64,000 nt of DNA. Origin: Bin87 sp963692995. Lineage in GTDB: Bacteria > Chloroflexota > Dehalococcoidia > Lucifugimonadales > UBA3495. Below the pieces are notes generated by a model, which saw nothing but the letters and a program-made list of their open reading frames with translations, was not told the origin of the DNA and did no database searches. Of this stretch, positions 54,351-61,897 are shown one piece after another; position 1 is the stretch's first letter, and each line of letters starts with the position of its first letter. The position numbers were made by a program, and so were the translations under genes. The stretch is taken from the NCBI GenBank assembly GCA_963692995.1, contig OY843611.1:2852001-2916000 (forward strand). Direction: 5' to 3'.

Positions 54351-54744
54351 GGACGGGGGACGCCGCAATGGGGCCAGGAAGGGCCGGAAAGGGGCCGGAG
54401 ACGCCGGGAACGCCGCAAAAGGGCGCAAAGGTAGGGAAGGGCGGCAAAGGGGCCTCAGAGACGCCGGAACGCCGCAAAGCGGGGTCGCCAGACCGCAGCG
54501 GGGCCAGAAGGCCAGGGAACGCCGCAAGGGAAGGATCGCGCCGCCGCCGCAAAGGGAGGTCAGGGATGTCGCCGGAACTGCCGCCGCAAGGGGACGCTGG
54601 GGATGCCGCAAAGGGACTTCGGGAAGGCCGCCAGGGGAACGGATCGGGCCGGGCAAACCAGCCACGCCGCCGCCCTCAAATCGGCCTCCGCAGCGGCCTT
54701 CAAACCGGCCCAAAACCGGCCCTCAAACCGGCCCAAAATCGGGT
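54351..54744 (+). other. Purine-rich spacer with recurring CCGCAAAGGG
   Basis: No convincing gene. The plus strand is G/A-rich, with CCGCAAAGGG-like words recurring at least six times at irregular spacing, ending in CGGCCC-CAAA(A)CCGG repeats just before the AT-rich origin candidate. Such strand asymmetry beside an origin may be functional. Confidence 0.4.
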
Positions 54745-55332
54745 TTGTAACACTTGTAACAGGAAATCCTTAATTAACTATAGAGCTGAGAATTTAAAAT
54801 CGAAAATTCAGTTTAACCTAAAGCACTATAGGGATCTCCTGTTACAAGTGTTACATTTGCCAAAATATTAGAACAAATCACCCTAATTTGTTCGGGAAAT
54901 TAGTACATTTGTCCTGTAACAAAAGTGTTCGGAACACGCCCCTCCAGCTGTTACAAAGTGTTACAAATCGGCCTCTCCTGTTACATTTTGGCCGCTTTTT
55001 TAGAATTCGTATGGGAAAACGGGCGCAAAAAACGCTTTTTTCAGCCGCAACGCCGCCTTCTCGACGAAAAAAACCGCATTTTTTGCGCCTGCGGAGCCGC
55101 TGATCCGCGTTTTTAACCCCGTCAGAGGCGCTTTTTACTGAGTTTTGCCCGTTTTTTGCGCCTTGGCCAGGCTGTTACGCGCCGTTTTTGCCGCTTTTTG
55201 CGCCCTGGACATGGCAAAATTTCGGCCCTAAACCCCCATTTCGGCCCCTGAGGGCGGGAATTTGGCCCCAAAACCGGGATTTTGTAACACTTTGTAACAG
55301 CTGGAACCCCCCGTCCCGCCCTCCTGTTACAC
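54745..55332. repeat. Iteron-like TGTTACA array, candidate replication origin
   Basis: An 18-bp perfect inverted pair, TGTAACACTTGTAACAGG (54745-54762) and CCTGTTACAAGTGTTACA (54838-54855), extends to 24 bp with one mismatch and encloses 63 bp of very AT-rich DNA with an internal CTGA/TCAG dyad. Further boxes: CCTGTAACAAAAGTGTT (about 54913), GCTGTTACAAAGTGTTACAA (54947-54966), CCTGTTACA (about 54977), TTGTAACACTTTGTAACAGC (about 55282-55301, exact inverse of the 54947 box) and CCTGTTACA (about 55323). Tandem half-sites beside a primase-helicase gene and AT-rich DNA are the hallmarks of an iteron origin. Confidence 0.7.
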
Positions 55333-55518
55333 CCCGCAACGGCCCGGCGCCGCCCCTTCCGGAGGGCCTGCGAAGGCCAGCCCGCAGCCGCTTTCCGGCC
55401 CGCTTTTTGCCCTCTCCTGAGGGCGCCGCTGCCCTTGATCCGCGGTGGCCGCTGGACCGGCTGGGCGGCCCTTTGCAGCAGCATTCCGGGGGGTCTCGGC
55501 GGCGTCCCCGCCGACCTC

Positions 55519-55975
55519 GGCCTTGCGGCTACCGGCCCCGTCTGCACCGGCCTTGCGGCAGCGTCTCCGCCTACTCCGGCTTTGCGGCTATCGGCCCGGC
55601 CCACCTCGGCTTGCGGCACCAGCCTTGCTCAGCCCGGCCTGTGGCAGTGGCCTCGCCGGCATCGGCCTTGCGGCAGCGTCTCCGCCTACTCCGGCTTTGC
55701 GGCTATCGGCCCTGCCTACCTGGGCTTGCGGCTACCGGCCCCGTCTGCACCGGCCTTGCGGCTACCGGCCCCGCCGGCCTCGGCTTGCGGCTACCGGCCT
55801 CGCTTACCCCCGCTTGCGGCAGCGGCCCCGCCCACCTCGGCTTGCGGCGGCGTCTTCGCCTACCTCGGCTTGCGGCAGCGTCTCCGCCTACTCCGGCTTT
55901 GCGGCTACTGGCCTCGCTTACCCCGGCTTGCGGCAGCGGCCCCGCCGGCCTCGCCGGCCCCGGCCTCGTTCAGCC
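55519..55975 (+). repeat. GC-rich minisatellite, about 16 units of 28-30 bp
   Basis: Degenerate units start GGC(C)TTGCGGC and alternate endings such as TACCGGCCCCGTCTGCACC, AGCGTCTCCGCCTACTCC and TATCGGCCCTGCCTACC. Mixed 28, 29 and 30-bp lengths break every reading frame, so it is not a coding repeat. Whole-unit variants recur in order, indicating unequal exchange. Absent from the left copy. Confidence 0.75.
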
Positions 55976-55980
55976 GAAAT

Positions 55981-56044
55981 CCCGCGTCTTGCGGGATCAG
56001 TAATGACGTGTTCCGTCACAATAAAGTCAGGGAGTGCTGACTTT
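55981..56044. promoter_or_regulatory. Cluster of three short hairpins
   Basis: CCCGC/GCGGG (55981-55995), TGACG/CGTCA (56004-56018) and AAAGTCAG/CTGACTTT (56023-56044) follow each other directly after the minisatellite. The remaining 56045-56375 is pyrimidine-rich on the plus strand with no gene seen. Could belong to an origin of transfer or replication. Confidence 0.4.
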
Positions 56045-56375
56045 CACCTCATACGAGGCGCTGTCGGAGATAAATCCGCTACAATTGCCCCTGCTTGACG
56101 ATGCTCTTCGTCGCCAATAAGCCGCGGCCCAACGCCTTCCGGCTAACTATTCCCGCTCAGCCAACGCTTTCCGCCAGGAAGATGCCGGAACTCAACCCCT
56201 TCCCCAATCCGGCCCGGCCCGTCTTTCCCCTTTCACTCGGCGCCGGGCCAATGCGGTTGCGCTTTCCCGCCGTCAACCGCCCCAATTGCGACCTTTTCCG
56301 CTACTCCGGTCCGCAACCCCTAAACTATTCCCCTCATTGCCGTCCGCAATCCCTGCGCCTCAGTGCAGCCCAGCA

Positions 56376-57134
56376 TCAAATTCCAGCGCTCAACTCAGCA
56401 AACGCCGCCAAGTTCGACAATCGGACATCAGCATCCTGCGCCGTCCGCGACAGCCGGCCAGTCCACGCCGCTCCCGCCAGCCTACTAGCCCACGCCGCTT
56501 CCGTTTCCCTGAACTCGGCGCAATAAATCAGCGCCGCCCGCGACAGTTCCGCATCGGCAGCCACCGCTTCTTGCGCCGCCTCAATGAGGTCCGGCAGTCG
56601 TTGCGCCGCCGCGTCTCCCTCGGCCGCCGAAGCCGGGTCAGGGCGCAGCAAGGTCGCCAAGGCCGCCAGGGCTGCGCCGGCCGCGCCAGCCTTTTCCGAC
56701 AACGCGCCGGGAACCGCCAGCTCAACGTCATAGGCGCCGGCCACTAGCGCGTAAGCGTCGCCCAGTCGAAAGCCGCCCTCCAGCGCCGTGTCCGTAGCCA
56801 GGGCGAAGTTAATTTCCTCCGTCGCCGCCGCCGCCCGCCGGTTCGCCAATGACAGCGCGTTTGCCGCGTCCGCTCCGGCGATGCCGGCAATCCCCAGGAT
56901 CGCCGCGGTGTAGGCGCGCGACATGGCGACGGCGTACAAGGCGTATTGGGACAAGTTCTCTTCCCCGGCGTGGTCAAAAGCGCCATCTTGCAGCTCCGTC
57001 AGGTAATCGGCGAAAACGCACTCGCCAGCCAGGGCGCGGGCCGCGTAACCAGCCAGATAATGACCGCTTTCATCCATCGCTTCCGCCTGGGCCAGCGCCG
57101 CTTCCCAGCGGTCAGTAGGCATTGTCATAACCAT
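56376..57134 (-). CDS. Alanine-rich helical protein C (intact)
   Basis: 252 aa; AAGGGGGAAA directly precedes the ATG, with in-frame ATGs at codons 3 and 5. Almost entirely helical: YLAGYAARALAGECVFADYL, SQYALYAVAMSRAYTAAILG, AANALSLANRRAAAATEEIN, and a C-terminal half with CAEFRETEAAWASRLAGAAW. No motif recognised and no signal peptide. Forms a minus-strand cluster with B and A, convergent on the origin region from the side opposite D. A truncated copy lies at 15204-15683. Confidence 0.65.
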   Translation of the reverse strand: MVMTMPTDRWEAALAQAEAMDESGHYLAGYAARALAGECVFADYLTELQDGAFDHAGEENLSQYALYAVAMSRAYTAAILGIAGIAGADAANALSLANRRAAAATEEINFALATDTALEGGFRLGDAYALVAGAYDVELAVPGALSEKAGAAGAALAALATLLRPDPASAAEGDAAAQRLPDLIEAAQEAVAADAELSRAALIYCAEFRETEAAWASRLAGAAWTGRLSRTAQDADVRLSNLAAFAELSAGI

Positions 57135-57346
57135 TTTCCCCCTTGCGGGGCGCAGCGCCCCAGTTCAGTGTCAGTGCAATACCGATCAATCGCGGCAATT
57201 CCTTCGCGTTAACCGCCGACCGGCCCGCCGCGATTTGATTCGATTGCCGATTAGATGTCGCAACCCAAGGATCTTTCCGGCCGGCCGCCTGGCCAACCCG
57301 GGTTGGTTCCCCCTCTTCACTCTCCCTCTGGCAACGGCGCTGCAAC

Positions 57347-57601
57347 CTACCGGATCGGCGCCGACGCCGGCGGCCGCGTCCTCTCCCCATCCTCCGTCTC
57401 ATAGATCAATATCCCCCGCCTTTCCAGCCGGTACACCGGCCCAATGCAAGCGTCGGGGCCGCCCGCCGTCTCCGCGCAGTAGCACTCCATGGGCAATGCC
57501 CAGAGATCATCCTCATCGACCCACATCCGCCCTTCGCTTGCGTAGCAAATCCCCGCCAGCGCAATGCCCGCCGGGGCGCTCTCCCACACGTATATGCTCA
57601 T
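57347..57601 (-). CDS. Small hypothetical protein B (right copy, shortened)
   Basis: 84 aa copy of the gene at 14737-15021 with the same GAGGAGTAAGGA leader. It ends at SAPIR because the next codon is TAG instead of CAG, losing ten residues. It differs otherwise at YAS/YTD and DDL/DDP. Function unknown. Confidence 0.55.
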   Translation of the reverse strand: MSIYVWESAPAGIALAGICYASEGRMWVDEDDLWALPMECYCAETAGGPDACIGPVYRLERRGILIYETEDGERTRPPASAPIR

Positions 57602-57611
57602 TCCTTACTCC

Positions 57612-57822
57612 TCAGCAACCCGACGTTGCCTGAGCTGCCGCTCCAATCCGCTGAACTCTCATCCCAACTAGCTGCCGGCGCTGCGTGAATGTTCCGTCAG
57701 CGTTCATCCAGTCGTACAACTCCACGTCCACGGCGGCCAGCGAGTTCACCAGGGTCCGGATGCTGTCGTAATACTGCTGCTCCCGCAATGCGGCGATGCG
57801 GTCGTTCTCGTTTATGGGGCTA
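57612..57822 (-). pseudogene. Gene A remnant (right copy)
   Basis: Reads NENDRIAALREQQYYDSIRT, VDVELYDWMNADGTFTQRR and AAQATSGC-stop, matching the gene at 14478-14726. The segment with the ribosome site and ATG is missing and there is an internal in-frame loss (ILQDGELYLL absent). No in-frame ATG remains. Confidence 0.65.
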
Positions 57823-57848
57823 TTGCTGTAATGGCTGCTCGGCTAATT

Positions 57849-57900
57849 TTGGCGACGGCGCCACGCGGCAGTCTCAGCCGGCATTCCCTTGGGCAAAGAG
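57849..57900. repeat. Dispersed about 50-bp repeat, copy 1
   Basis: GGCGACGGCGCCACGCGGCA and the following 30 bp recur at 61801-61851 with two or three mismatches; a shorter inverted match lies at 14408-14437. All three sit just upstream of a gene A copy. No gene is seen in 57823-57973. Confidence 0.65.
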
Positions 57901-57973
57901 CGTACATCGCGTACTGGAAAAGGTCTTCCCTGCCATTATTGTTGCCGGCCGGGTCGTTTCATGCCAGTGATCG

Positions 57974-58192
57974 TTATTCATCCGCATTCTCCGGGCTGCC
58001 GCCCGCGCAGTAGGCGTCGGCCTGCGCTTGATGGATTCGCCTGGCGTCTTGCTGACTATCGGCCGGCACTACCCCGTTGCAGCGCTGGCACCGCCATATG
58101 CCCATGTACCGCAACCGATTGCCGGATGCGTGAAACTGCCGGATTACCGGCTTGCCCAGGTCGTCAACGATTGGCGTCATGGTGAACGGCAT
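57974..58192 (-). CDS. Zinc-ribbon microprotein
   Basis: 72 aa; the ATG at 58192 follows AGAGGACCAAGC. N-terminus PFTMTPIVDDLGKPVIRQFH, then YMGIWRCQRCNGVVPADSQQDARRIHQAQADAYC: a C-x2-C pair and an H-x6-C pair suited to one zinc ion. Shares the plan (aromatic-x-C-x2-C, a roughly 10-residue Ala/Asp helix, His) with products at 60256-60462 and 62689-63027. Possibly a small regulator or anti-defence protein, as such ORFs crowd phage and plasmid leading regions. Confidence 0.6.
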   Translation of the reverse strand: MPFTMTPIVDDLGKPVIRQFHASGNRLRYMGIWRCQRCNGVVPADSQQDARRIHQAQADAYCAGGSPENADE

Positions 58193-58520
58193 GCTTGGTC
58201 CTCTCTTGCGGCGAAGGTCGCATAATGCGGGGCGCGCTGCCGGATAGCAGAGACGGCGGCGCGGCAAAGTCGCTCGGGCGCGTTTCCAGCCGGCGAACGG
58301 GTCAGCCGCACGCGCGGCAGAATGCGGCGCTCTCAGCGCCCCGCCGACATTGGGGCTGTACGGGGGATAGCGACGCCGGACGGCGGCGATAGCCGGGACC
58401 CTGGAGATACGAGCCGCCGCGCCGGCGCTCAATGAAGGGGAGCCGACGCCTTTTCTTGCCGGGCGCGGTCGGCGGTCATAGCAGTACACCTTCTCCCCGT
58501 AGCGATTTGGGGTTGCTTCG
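58193..58520. other. Region without a supported gene
   Basis: About 330 bp of GC-rich DNA between two minus-strand genes; both strands have open frames but none has a ribosome site or recognisable motif. Probably leader DNA of the microprotein gene plus decayed sequence. Confidence 0.4.
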
Positions 58521-58550
58521 CCGACGGCCCCCGGCGCCGGGGCTAGTCGG
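58521..58550. terminator. GC hairpin after the 161-aa gene
   Basis: CCGAC (58521-58525) and GTCGG (58546-58550) enclose the palindrome CCCCGGCGCCGGGG. It lies directly behind the stop at 58555 in the minus sense; no T run is present, so termination is uncertain. Confidence 0.4.
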
Positions 58551-58554
58551 CGGG

Positions 58555-59040
58555 TTAGCCGTCGGCCAGCGCTTCGGCCTCGGCTTTGGCTTTGGCGGCC
58601 AGGACTAAATCGCGGCCGGCTTCGCCGGCTTGCCGGTTGGCCTCAATCAAGTCATCGATGGATTGGTCCGTGTCTTCGATAAGTTCGATACCCTCGTGGC
58701 GGGGAAGTCCCACGCAGACGGTCTTCTCATAGGCGTCAAGGGCGGCCCAGGCCGCCGTTGCCAGGGCGTGGGCGAAAGGGTCGTTGCCTTCACCCTTGTC
58801 GCGGACGTAAGAGCAGGCGGCGGCCGCCGTTTCTACCGACATCACGGCCACGCTGAGGGCGGTTGCGGCATGGGCGAGGGCCGCGGAAGCGTCTTTGGCG
58901 TCACGGGCGTTCAAGGCGGCTTTGGCGGTCTCAGTCCAGGGCTTACGAACCTCCCGGAACTCCCGGAGCGCGGCTTCGCCGGTGGGCTTGTTCCAGGGCT
59001 TTGCTTCCTCCCGGACGGCGGTTTCGGTAGTTTTCTTCAT
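58555..59040 (-). CDS. Alanine-rich helical protein (161 aa)
   Basis: AAGGAGACGAAAGAAC precedes the ATG. All-helical and acidic: KKTTETAVREEAKPWNK, AKAALNARDAKDASAALAHA, FAHALATAAWAALDAYEKTV and a final AGRDLVLAAKAKAEAEALAD. In length, Ala content and repeated ATAAWAAL-type helices it resembles protein C and the product of the broken gene at 62163-62486, suggesting a diverged family in this cluster. Function unknown. Confidence 0.65.
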   Translation of the reverse strand: MKKTTETAVREEAKPWNKPTGEAALREFREVRKPWTETAKAALNARDAKDASAALAHAATALSVAVMSVETAAAACSYVRDKGEGNDPFAHALATAAWAALDAYEKTVCVGLPRHEGIELIEDTDQSIDDLIEANRQAGEAGRDLVLAAKAKAEAEALADG

Positions 59041-59082
59041 GTTCTTTCGTCTCCTTATGCGTAGCGGCTTGATTGCGTCGCT

Positions 59083-59334
59083 TCAGTATCCGACTGCACA
59101 GTCCGGGAAGCGATCCGCCAGCGTGTCGATGGCGATGGTCGGCCCCGGTATGCTGCTGCCGTCCTGGAATACCCAGTAGAGGTCAATTCCGTAGATGACG
59201 TTTTCCAGGGCCACCATGCAAAACACCTGCCGGATGATCTCCGGCGCCTGCTCTGCGTATTCCCGTTGCAGTTCTTCGCCGTGGGCGTTGATAACCCGGT
59301 CGATGCCGTTCATCGCGGATAGGTCTCCCATCAT
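59083..59334 (-). CDS. Small hypothetical protein (83 aa)
   Basis: The ATG at 59334 follows AAAAGGAGGAA, one of the strongest ribosome sites here; a second ATG is adjacent. Acidic helix (DRVINAHGEELQREYAEQAP) then hydrophobic VFCMVALENVIYGIDLYWVF and a C-terminal ALDxLADRFPDC-like end. No family recognised. Confidence 0.6.
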   Translation of the reverse strand: MMGDLSAMNGIDRVINAHGEELQREYAEQAPEIIRQVFCMVALENVIYGIDLYWVFQDGSSIPGPTIAIDTLADRFPDCAVGY

Positions 59335-59441
59335 TTCCTCCTTTTGAGGCAGCGGCGCTCCGGCCGGCCGGCCCGGAGCGTGTTTGTTGCTGACGCCGGA
59401 CGGCGATACGCCTGACCCACGTGGTTCTGACGCCAAATCCG

Positions 59442-59723
59442 CTACCGCGCCTTCCTGCTTGGCAACCCGTAGCAGATGACCTGTTTCGTCTGTTTCTCTT
59501 CTGCGCAGGCCGCGCAGGAGGCTTGGTACAGCCCGTAGTCGCTGCGTCTTCCCCGGTGGCCGGCGGCATACGTCAGTACTACGCCCTTGTGATCTGCCAG
59601 GCTGTGCCGGCAATAGCGGCAGTGGTACGGCTCGATGTAGATCGGGTGCCATTGCACCGCGGTTCCCTTGCCGCTGATAAAATTAATGTCGATGCGACTC
59701 GGTCTGGTCGTTTTGCTGCCCAT
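59442..59723 (-). CDS. Zinc-binding small protein (93 aa)
   Basis: The ATG at 59723 follows GAGAAAGGT. IEPYHCRYCRHSLADHKG carries the C-x2-C and His of the local microprotein family, and YQASCAACAEEKQTKQVICYG adds a second C-x2-C with a later Cys. Two zinc sites are plausible. First gene of a sub-cluster with the 83-aa gene downstream. Confidence 0.6.
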   Translation of the reverse strand: MGSKTTRPSRIDINFISGKGTAVQWHPIYIEPYHCRYCRHSLADHKGVVLTYAAGHRGRRSDYGLYQASCAACAEEKQTKQVICYGLPSRKAR

Positions 59724-59885
59724 ACCTTTCTCTCGTGTCCGCCATTACTGCTCACCTGGCGCTGCGTCCGGCGCCGGACGCAGCGCCAGGCCAACCCAGC
59801 GCCGGATCCAATCCTCAGCCGCCGGCGCGAAGGCCTCAACGCCGCTCCGGCCGCCTGGGCCGCCGTCGCTACCGCCAATTTCGTT

Positions 59886-60095
59886 TCATTGGACCTTGCT
59901 GTGCAGTTCCATCGCAATCGGGATAGCCTCCTCAAGCATCGCCAGCGTGTCCCTGCTGACGATAGGATAGTGCATACTCGCATACTGCAACTCCTGACCG
60001 ATGTGCGCCGCCGTGAGTTCGGGGGTTTCCCTGACCATCTGCTCAATGGCTGCTATGTAAGTCGCAACCCTGACGGCTGCCTCTTTTATCTCCAT
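59886..60095 (-). CDS. Small helical protein (69 aa)
   Basis: ATG overlaps the stop of the upstream zinc-ribbon frame (TAATG), indicating coupled translation. Sequence EIKEAAVRVATYIAAIEQMV, TAAHIGQELQYASMHYPIVS, LAMLEEAIPIAMELHSKVQ: helical throughout. No family recognised. Confidence 0.55.
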   Translation of the reverse strand: MEIKEAAVRVATYIAAIEQMVRETPELTAAHIGQELQYASMHYPIVSRDTLAMLEEAIPIAMELHSKVQ

Positions 60096-60250
60096 TACCT
60101 CACCAGCCCTCGCGCTACCACCGGCGGGAACTCCGGGTCGGTGACTGCCCGGTGGCAGAACTCCGTGGTAGATACCACGATGGTCAGCGGCATTAGCCGC
60201 CAGTCCGGTGCGGCCCCGCACTCGCCGCACGTGATAGTGAAAGCGCCAAG
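60095..60250 (-). CDS. Zinc-ribbon microprotein with TTG start
   Basis: 51 aa frame reading LALFTITCGECGAAPDW then STTEFCHRAVTDPEFPP, with C-x2-C and C-H. The only start in frame is TTG at 60250; an ATG at 60260 is in another frame and would join this frame if one T were removed from the TTTT at 60238-60243. Either a TTG start or a homopolymer frameshift. Confidence 0.4.
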   Translation of the reverse strand, partial: LGAFTITCGECGAAPDWRLMPLTIVVSTTEFCHRAVTDPEFPPVVARGLVR

Positions 60251-60255
60251 TGGTG

Positions 60256-60462
60256 TCATTCCGAGCCTCCGCAGCGGCCGCCGGCTAGGTCGTCGTGCAT
60301 GGCTCTCGCCTCATCTGCCGAAGTCGCCTTGACGCCTACCCCGCAAATGGCGCAGTGGTAGGGTTCGATTATTAGCAGCAGTCGTTGAAATAAGTCCGGG
60401 CATTTTCGTATCGCCACCAGGCGAGGTGAGCCATTTTCTCGGCGATGCGCTCGGCTCCCCAC
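60256..60462 (-). CDS. Zinc-ribbon microprotein
   Basis: Frame ending IIEPYHCAICGVGVKATSADEARAMHDDLAGG, closely matching the C-terminus of 62689-63027 (IIPYHCTRCGLVVKATSAAE). The family domain starts near 60365. The first ATG (60462) would overlap the neighbouring 111-aa gene by 91 nt, so a non-ATG start near the end of that gene is more likely; the true start is uncertain. Confidence 0.5.
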   Translation of the reverse strand: MGSRAHRRENGSPRLVAIRKCPDLFQRLLLIIEPYHCAICGVGVKATSADEARAMHDDLAGGRCGGSE

Positions 60463-60707
60463 AGGGCGGATAGGGTCAAGTTTTGCAGCGGGGTACGGGC
60501 CGGATGCCGCTGGCGGCGGAGCATCGGGCTGTGGCCGGGATGCGCCTTGGCGTAGGCAATCGCCGCGGCCTTGAGATGACGGTGGAAGGCGTCAGCGGCG
60601 TCCGCCTCGCGGGACAGCATCGTCAGGTCAGCTTCTGCCATGGGCGTGGCGAAGCCGACGCAGGTGGCGGCGGTCAGCAGCGCAGGGGGCAGTGGCTCAG
60701 GGGTCAT
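60372..60707 (-). CDS. Small hypothetical protein (111 aa)
   Basis: AGAGGAGACTGACC precedes the ATG. Helical: MAEADLTMLSREADAADAFH, LKAAAIAYAKAHPGHSPML, LSALWGAERIAEKMAHLAWW. It ends YFNDCC. The upstream 60708-60899 has no gene; it contains two copies of GGGATAGACCC in the minus sense. Confidence 0.6.
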   Translation of the reverse strand: MTPEPLPPALLTAATCVGFATPMAEADLTMLSREADAADAFHRHLKAAAIAYAKAHPGHSPMLRRQRHPARTPLQNLTLSALWGAERIAEKMAHLAWWRYENARTYFNDCC

Positions 60708-60899
60708 GGTCAGTCTCCTCTCGCTGCGCGCGGCGGTCTGACACCGCTAGATCAGGTCAACGGAGCCGCCGGGCAGCGCCGGTTCATCGGGTCTATCCCG
60801 GTGCGCAGGGAAACTACCGGGGGCGGCCGGCTATCGCGGCAGCGTGGCGGGGTCTATCCCGATGCGATAGGCACGTCCCTGTGCGCCTGCAAAAGCCCC

Positions 60900-61118
60900 T
60901 TATTGTGGCTTTTTACCTCCGTCATTTTCCGTGCTCCCTTCAGTAGTCAGTCGGTTCTCCAATCTCACTGTGTCCCAATCGGCCATGCTCAACTGGCAAA
61001 TTTTGGTACACACCGGCCTGCGCCGGGGATGCTCGGCCACCGGCGGTCCGATGTCATACCAGCCGTTAACCGGCCTTTCGTCGTTGCACATAAAGCAGCG
61101 TCTTTCGTCGGCAATCAT
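60900..61118 (-). CDS. Zinc-binding small protein (72 aa)
   Basis: The ATG at 61118 is preferred (AGGGGAATGACC leader, about 10 nt after the previous stop); GTG 61139 and ATG 61124 are alternatives. IADERRCFMCNDERPVNGWY and RPVCTKICQLS give C-x2-C and C-x3-C pairs about 28 residues apart. Probable zinc-binding; role unknown. Confidence 0.6.
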   Translation of the reverse strand: MIADERRCFMCNDERPVNGWYDIGPPVAEHPRRRPVCTKICQLSMADWDTVRLENRLTTEGSTENDGGKKPQ

Positions 61119-61128
61119 GGTCATTCCC

Positions 61129-61371
61129 CTACCGTTCACCTGTCGCCATCGTCGGATACGAAATCGGGTCGGCTACCTCGCGGCGGCAGTACTCGGCGGT
61201 ATGCCACTGCGGGCCCAGCCCGAACTGGTGCCACAGGACGTCGTGGCAATTCGCGCAGATGTCAATAACGTTGCAGTACTCGGCGTCTATCCGCTGGCTC
61301 TCGGCGTGGACGGTAATGCCGCCTTCCTCGGCCAGTAACTCGCCGCAACTTCCGCAGTCTTGTCTTTCCAT
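61129..61371 (-). CDS. Zinc-binding HNH-like small protein (80 aa)
   Basis: AATAGGAGATTGAT precedes the ATG. ERQDCGSCGELLAEEGG, then ITVHAESQRIDAEYCNVIDI and CANCHDVLWHQFG: two C-x2-C pairs and a VHAxS...CxxCHxxxWH layout reminiscent of HNH endonucleases (compare VHHKD and N-LxxLCxxCHxxxH), though shorter than usual. Could be a minimal HNH fold or only a zinc knuckle. Confidence 0.6.
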   Translation of the reverse strand: MERQDCGSCGELLAEEGGITVHAESQRIDAEYCNVIDICANCHDVLWHQFGLGPQWHTAEYCRREVADPISYPTMATGER

Positions 61372-61432
61372 ATCAATCTCCTATTCGGTTTTTAAGTGGT
61401 CGGATATTCCATTAGACTATTTCTCCGAGCCA

Positions 61433-61648
61433 TCATGGTCGCCGGCCGGGTCGTCCAGGGCCGCTATAGTCGGCGAAAGTCCGCTCCCCGGCCAAGGCCA
61501 GCAACGGCTGGCCCGTCCAGCAATGACCGCCGTGATACAGCAGCGGCGGGGCAAATCCTTTCACGTAACGCCGGCATTGGGCAGCCTTCTGCGGTGCAGA
61601 TAACGCCGGGCCGGGACAGCTCCGTAACGACGGGAGGCAACCTGGCAA
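61433..61648 (-). CDS. Possible small Cys/His protein
   Basis: Minus-strand frame with QCRRYVKGFAPPLLYHGGHC and WTGQPLLALAGERTFADYSG. The Cys/His spacing looks real, but no ribosome site or good start is visible; perhaps the remains of a zinc microprotein. Confidence 0.3.
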   Translation of the reverse strand: MPGCLPSLRSCPGPALSAPQKAAQCRRYVKGFAPPLLYHGGHCWTGQPLLALAGERTFADYSGPGRPGRRP

Positions 61649-61681
61649 CGGCTCCGGCCGGGTCGCCGATGCGGGGTTTAG

Positions 61682-61822
61682 CTATTCGGGCCGGGCCGGC
61701 GTCCCTTCCAGCGCGGCCAGCAGGACCGCCTGCTCTGCTTCCGGCAGCGCTGGGGCCAGCCGGTCAAACTGCTGCTGCCGCTCCCGCAATACGCTGATTT
61801 GGGCGACGGCGCAACGCGGCAG
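61682..61822 (-). pseudogene. Distant remnant of gene A
   Basis: Reads QISVLRERQQQFDRLAPALP and ends AALEGTPARPE-stop. The LRERQQQ helix and the upstream about 50-bp repeat match gene A, but no start remains and the C-terminal half is unrelated. Confidence 0.45.
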
Positions 61823-61851
61823 TCTCAGCCGGCATTCCTTTGGGCAAAGGG
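61801..61851. repeat. Dispersed about 50-bp repeat, copy 2
   Basis: Near-identical to 57849-57900, in the same orientation, upstream of the gene A remnant. Confidence 0.65.
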
Positions 61852-61897
61852 GTACTGCCGGCGGTTCTCCGGGAAGGACGGCAATCGGCCGCCCGCT

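Larger units (their letters stand above)
49905..57900. repeat. Right copy of inverted module (F-E-D-origin-C-B-A)
   Basis: Inverted counterpart of about 14400-19660, with near-identical E and F genes, intact D and C, and the intervening 2.5 kb absent from the left copy. Its own damage is limited to A (start and ribosome site lost, 33-nt-scale internal loss) and B (early stop). The inner edge lies just beyond the F stop, where both copies share GGGAGCTGATCC. Confidence 0.85.

Noticed and set aside
54098..54871. 257-codon basic Gly-rich frame downstream of D
   Set aside because: It begins inside D in another frame and runs through the iteron region; no ribosome site or recognisable domain.
55519..55975. 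CRISPR-like array
   Set aside because: Units of 28-30 bp are contiguous variants of each other with no constant repeat plus unique spacer pattern, and no cas genes are present.
55435..56098. Three overlapping Ala/Pro/Arg-rich plus-strand frames across the minisatellite
   Set aside because: Unit lengths not divisible by three shift the frame constantly; no start with a ribosome site.
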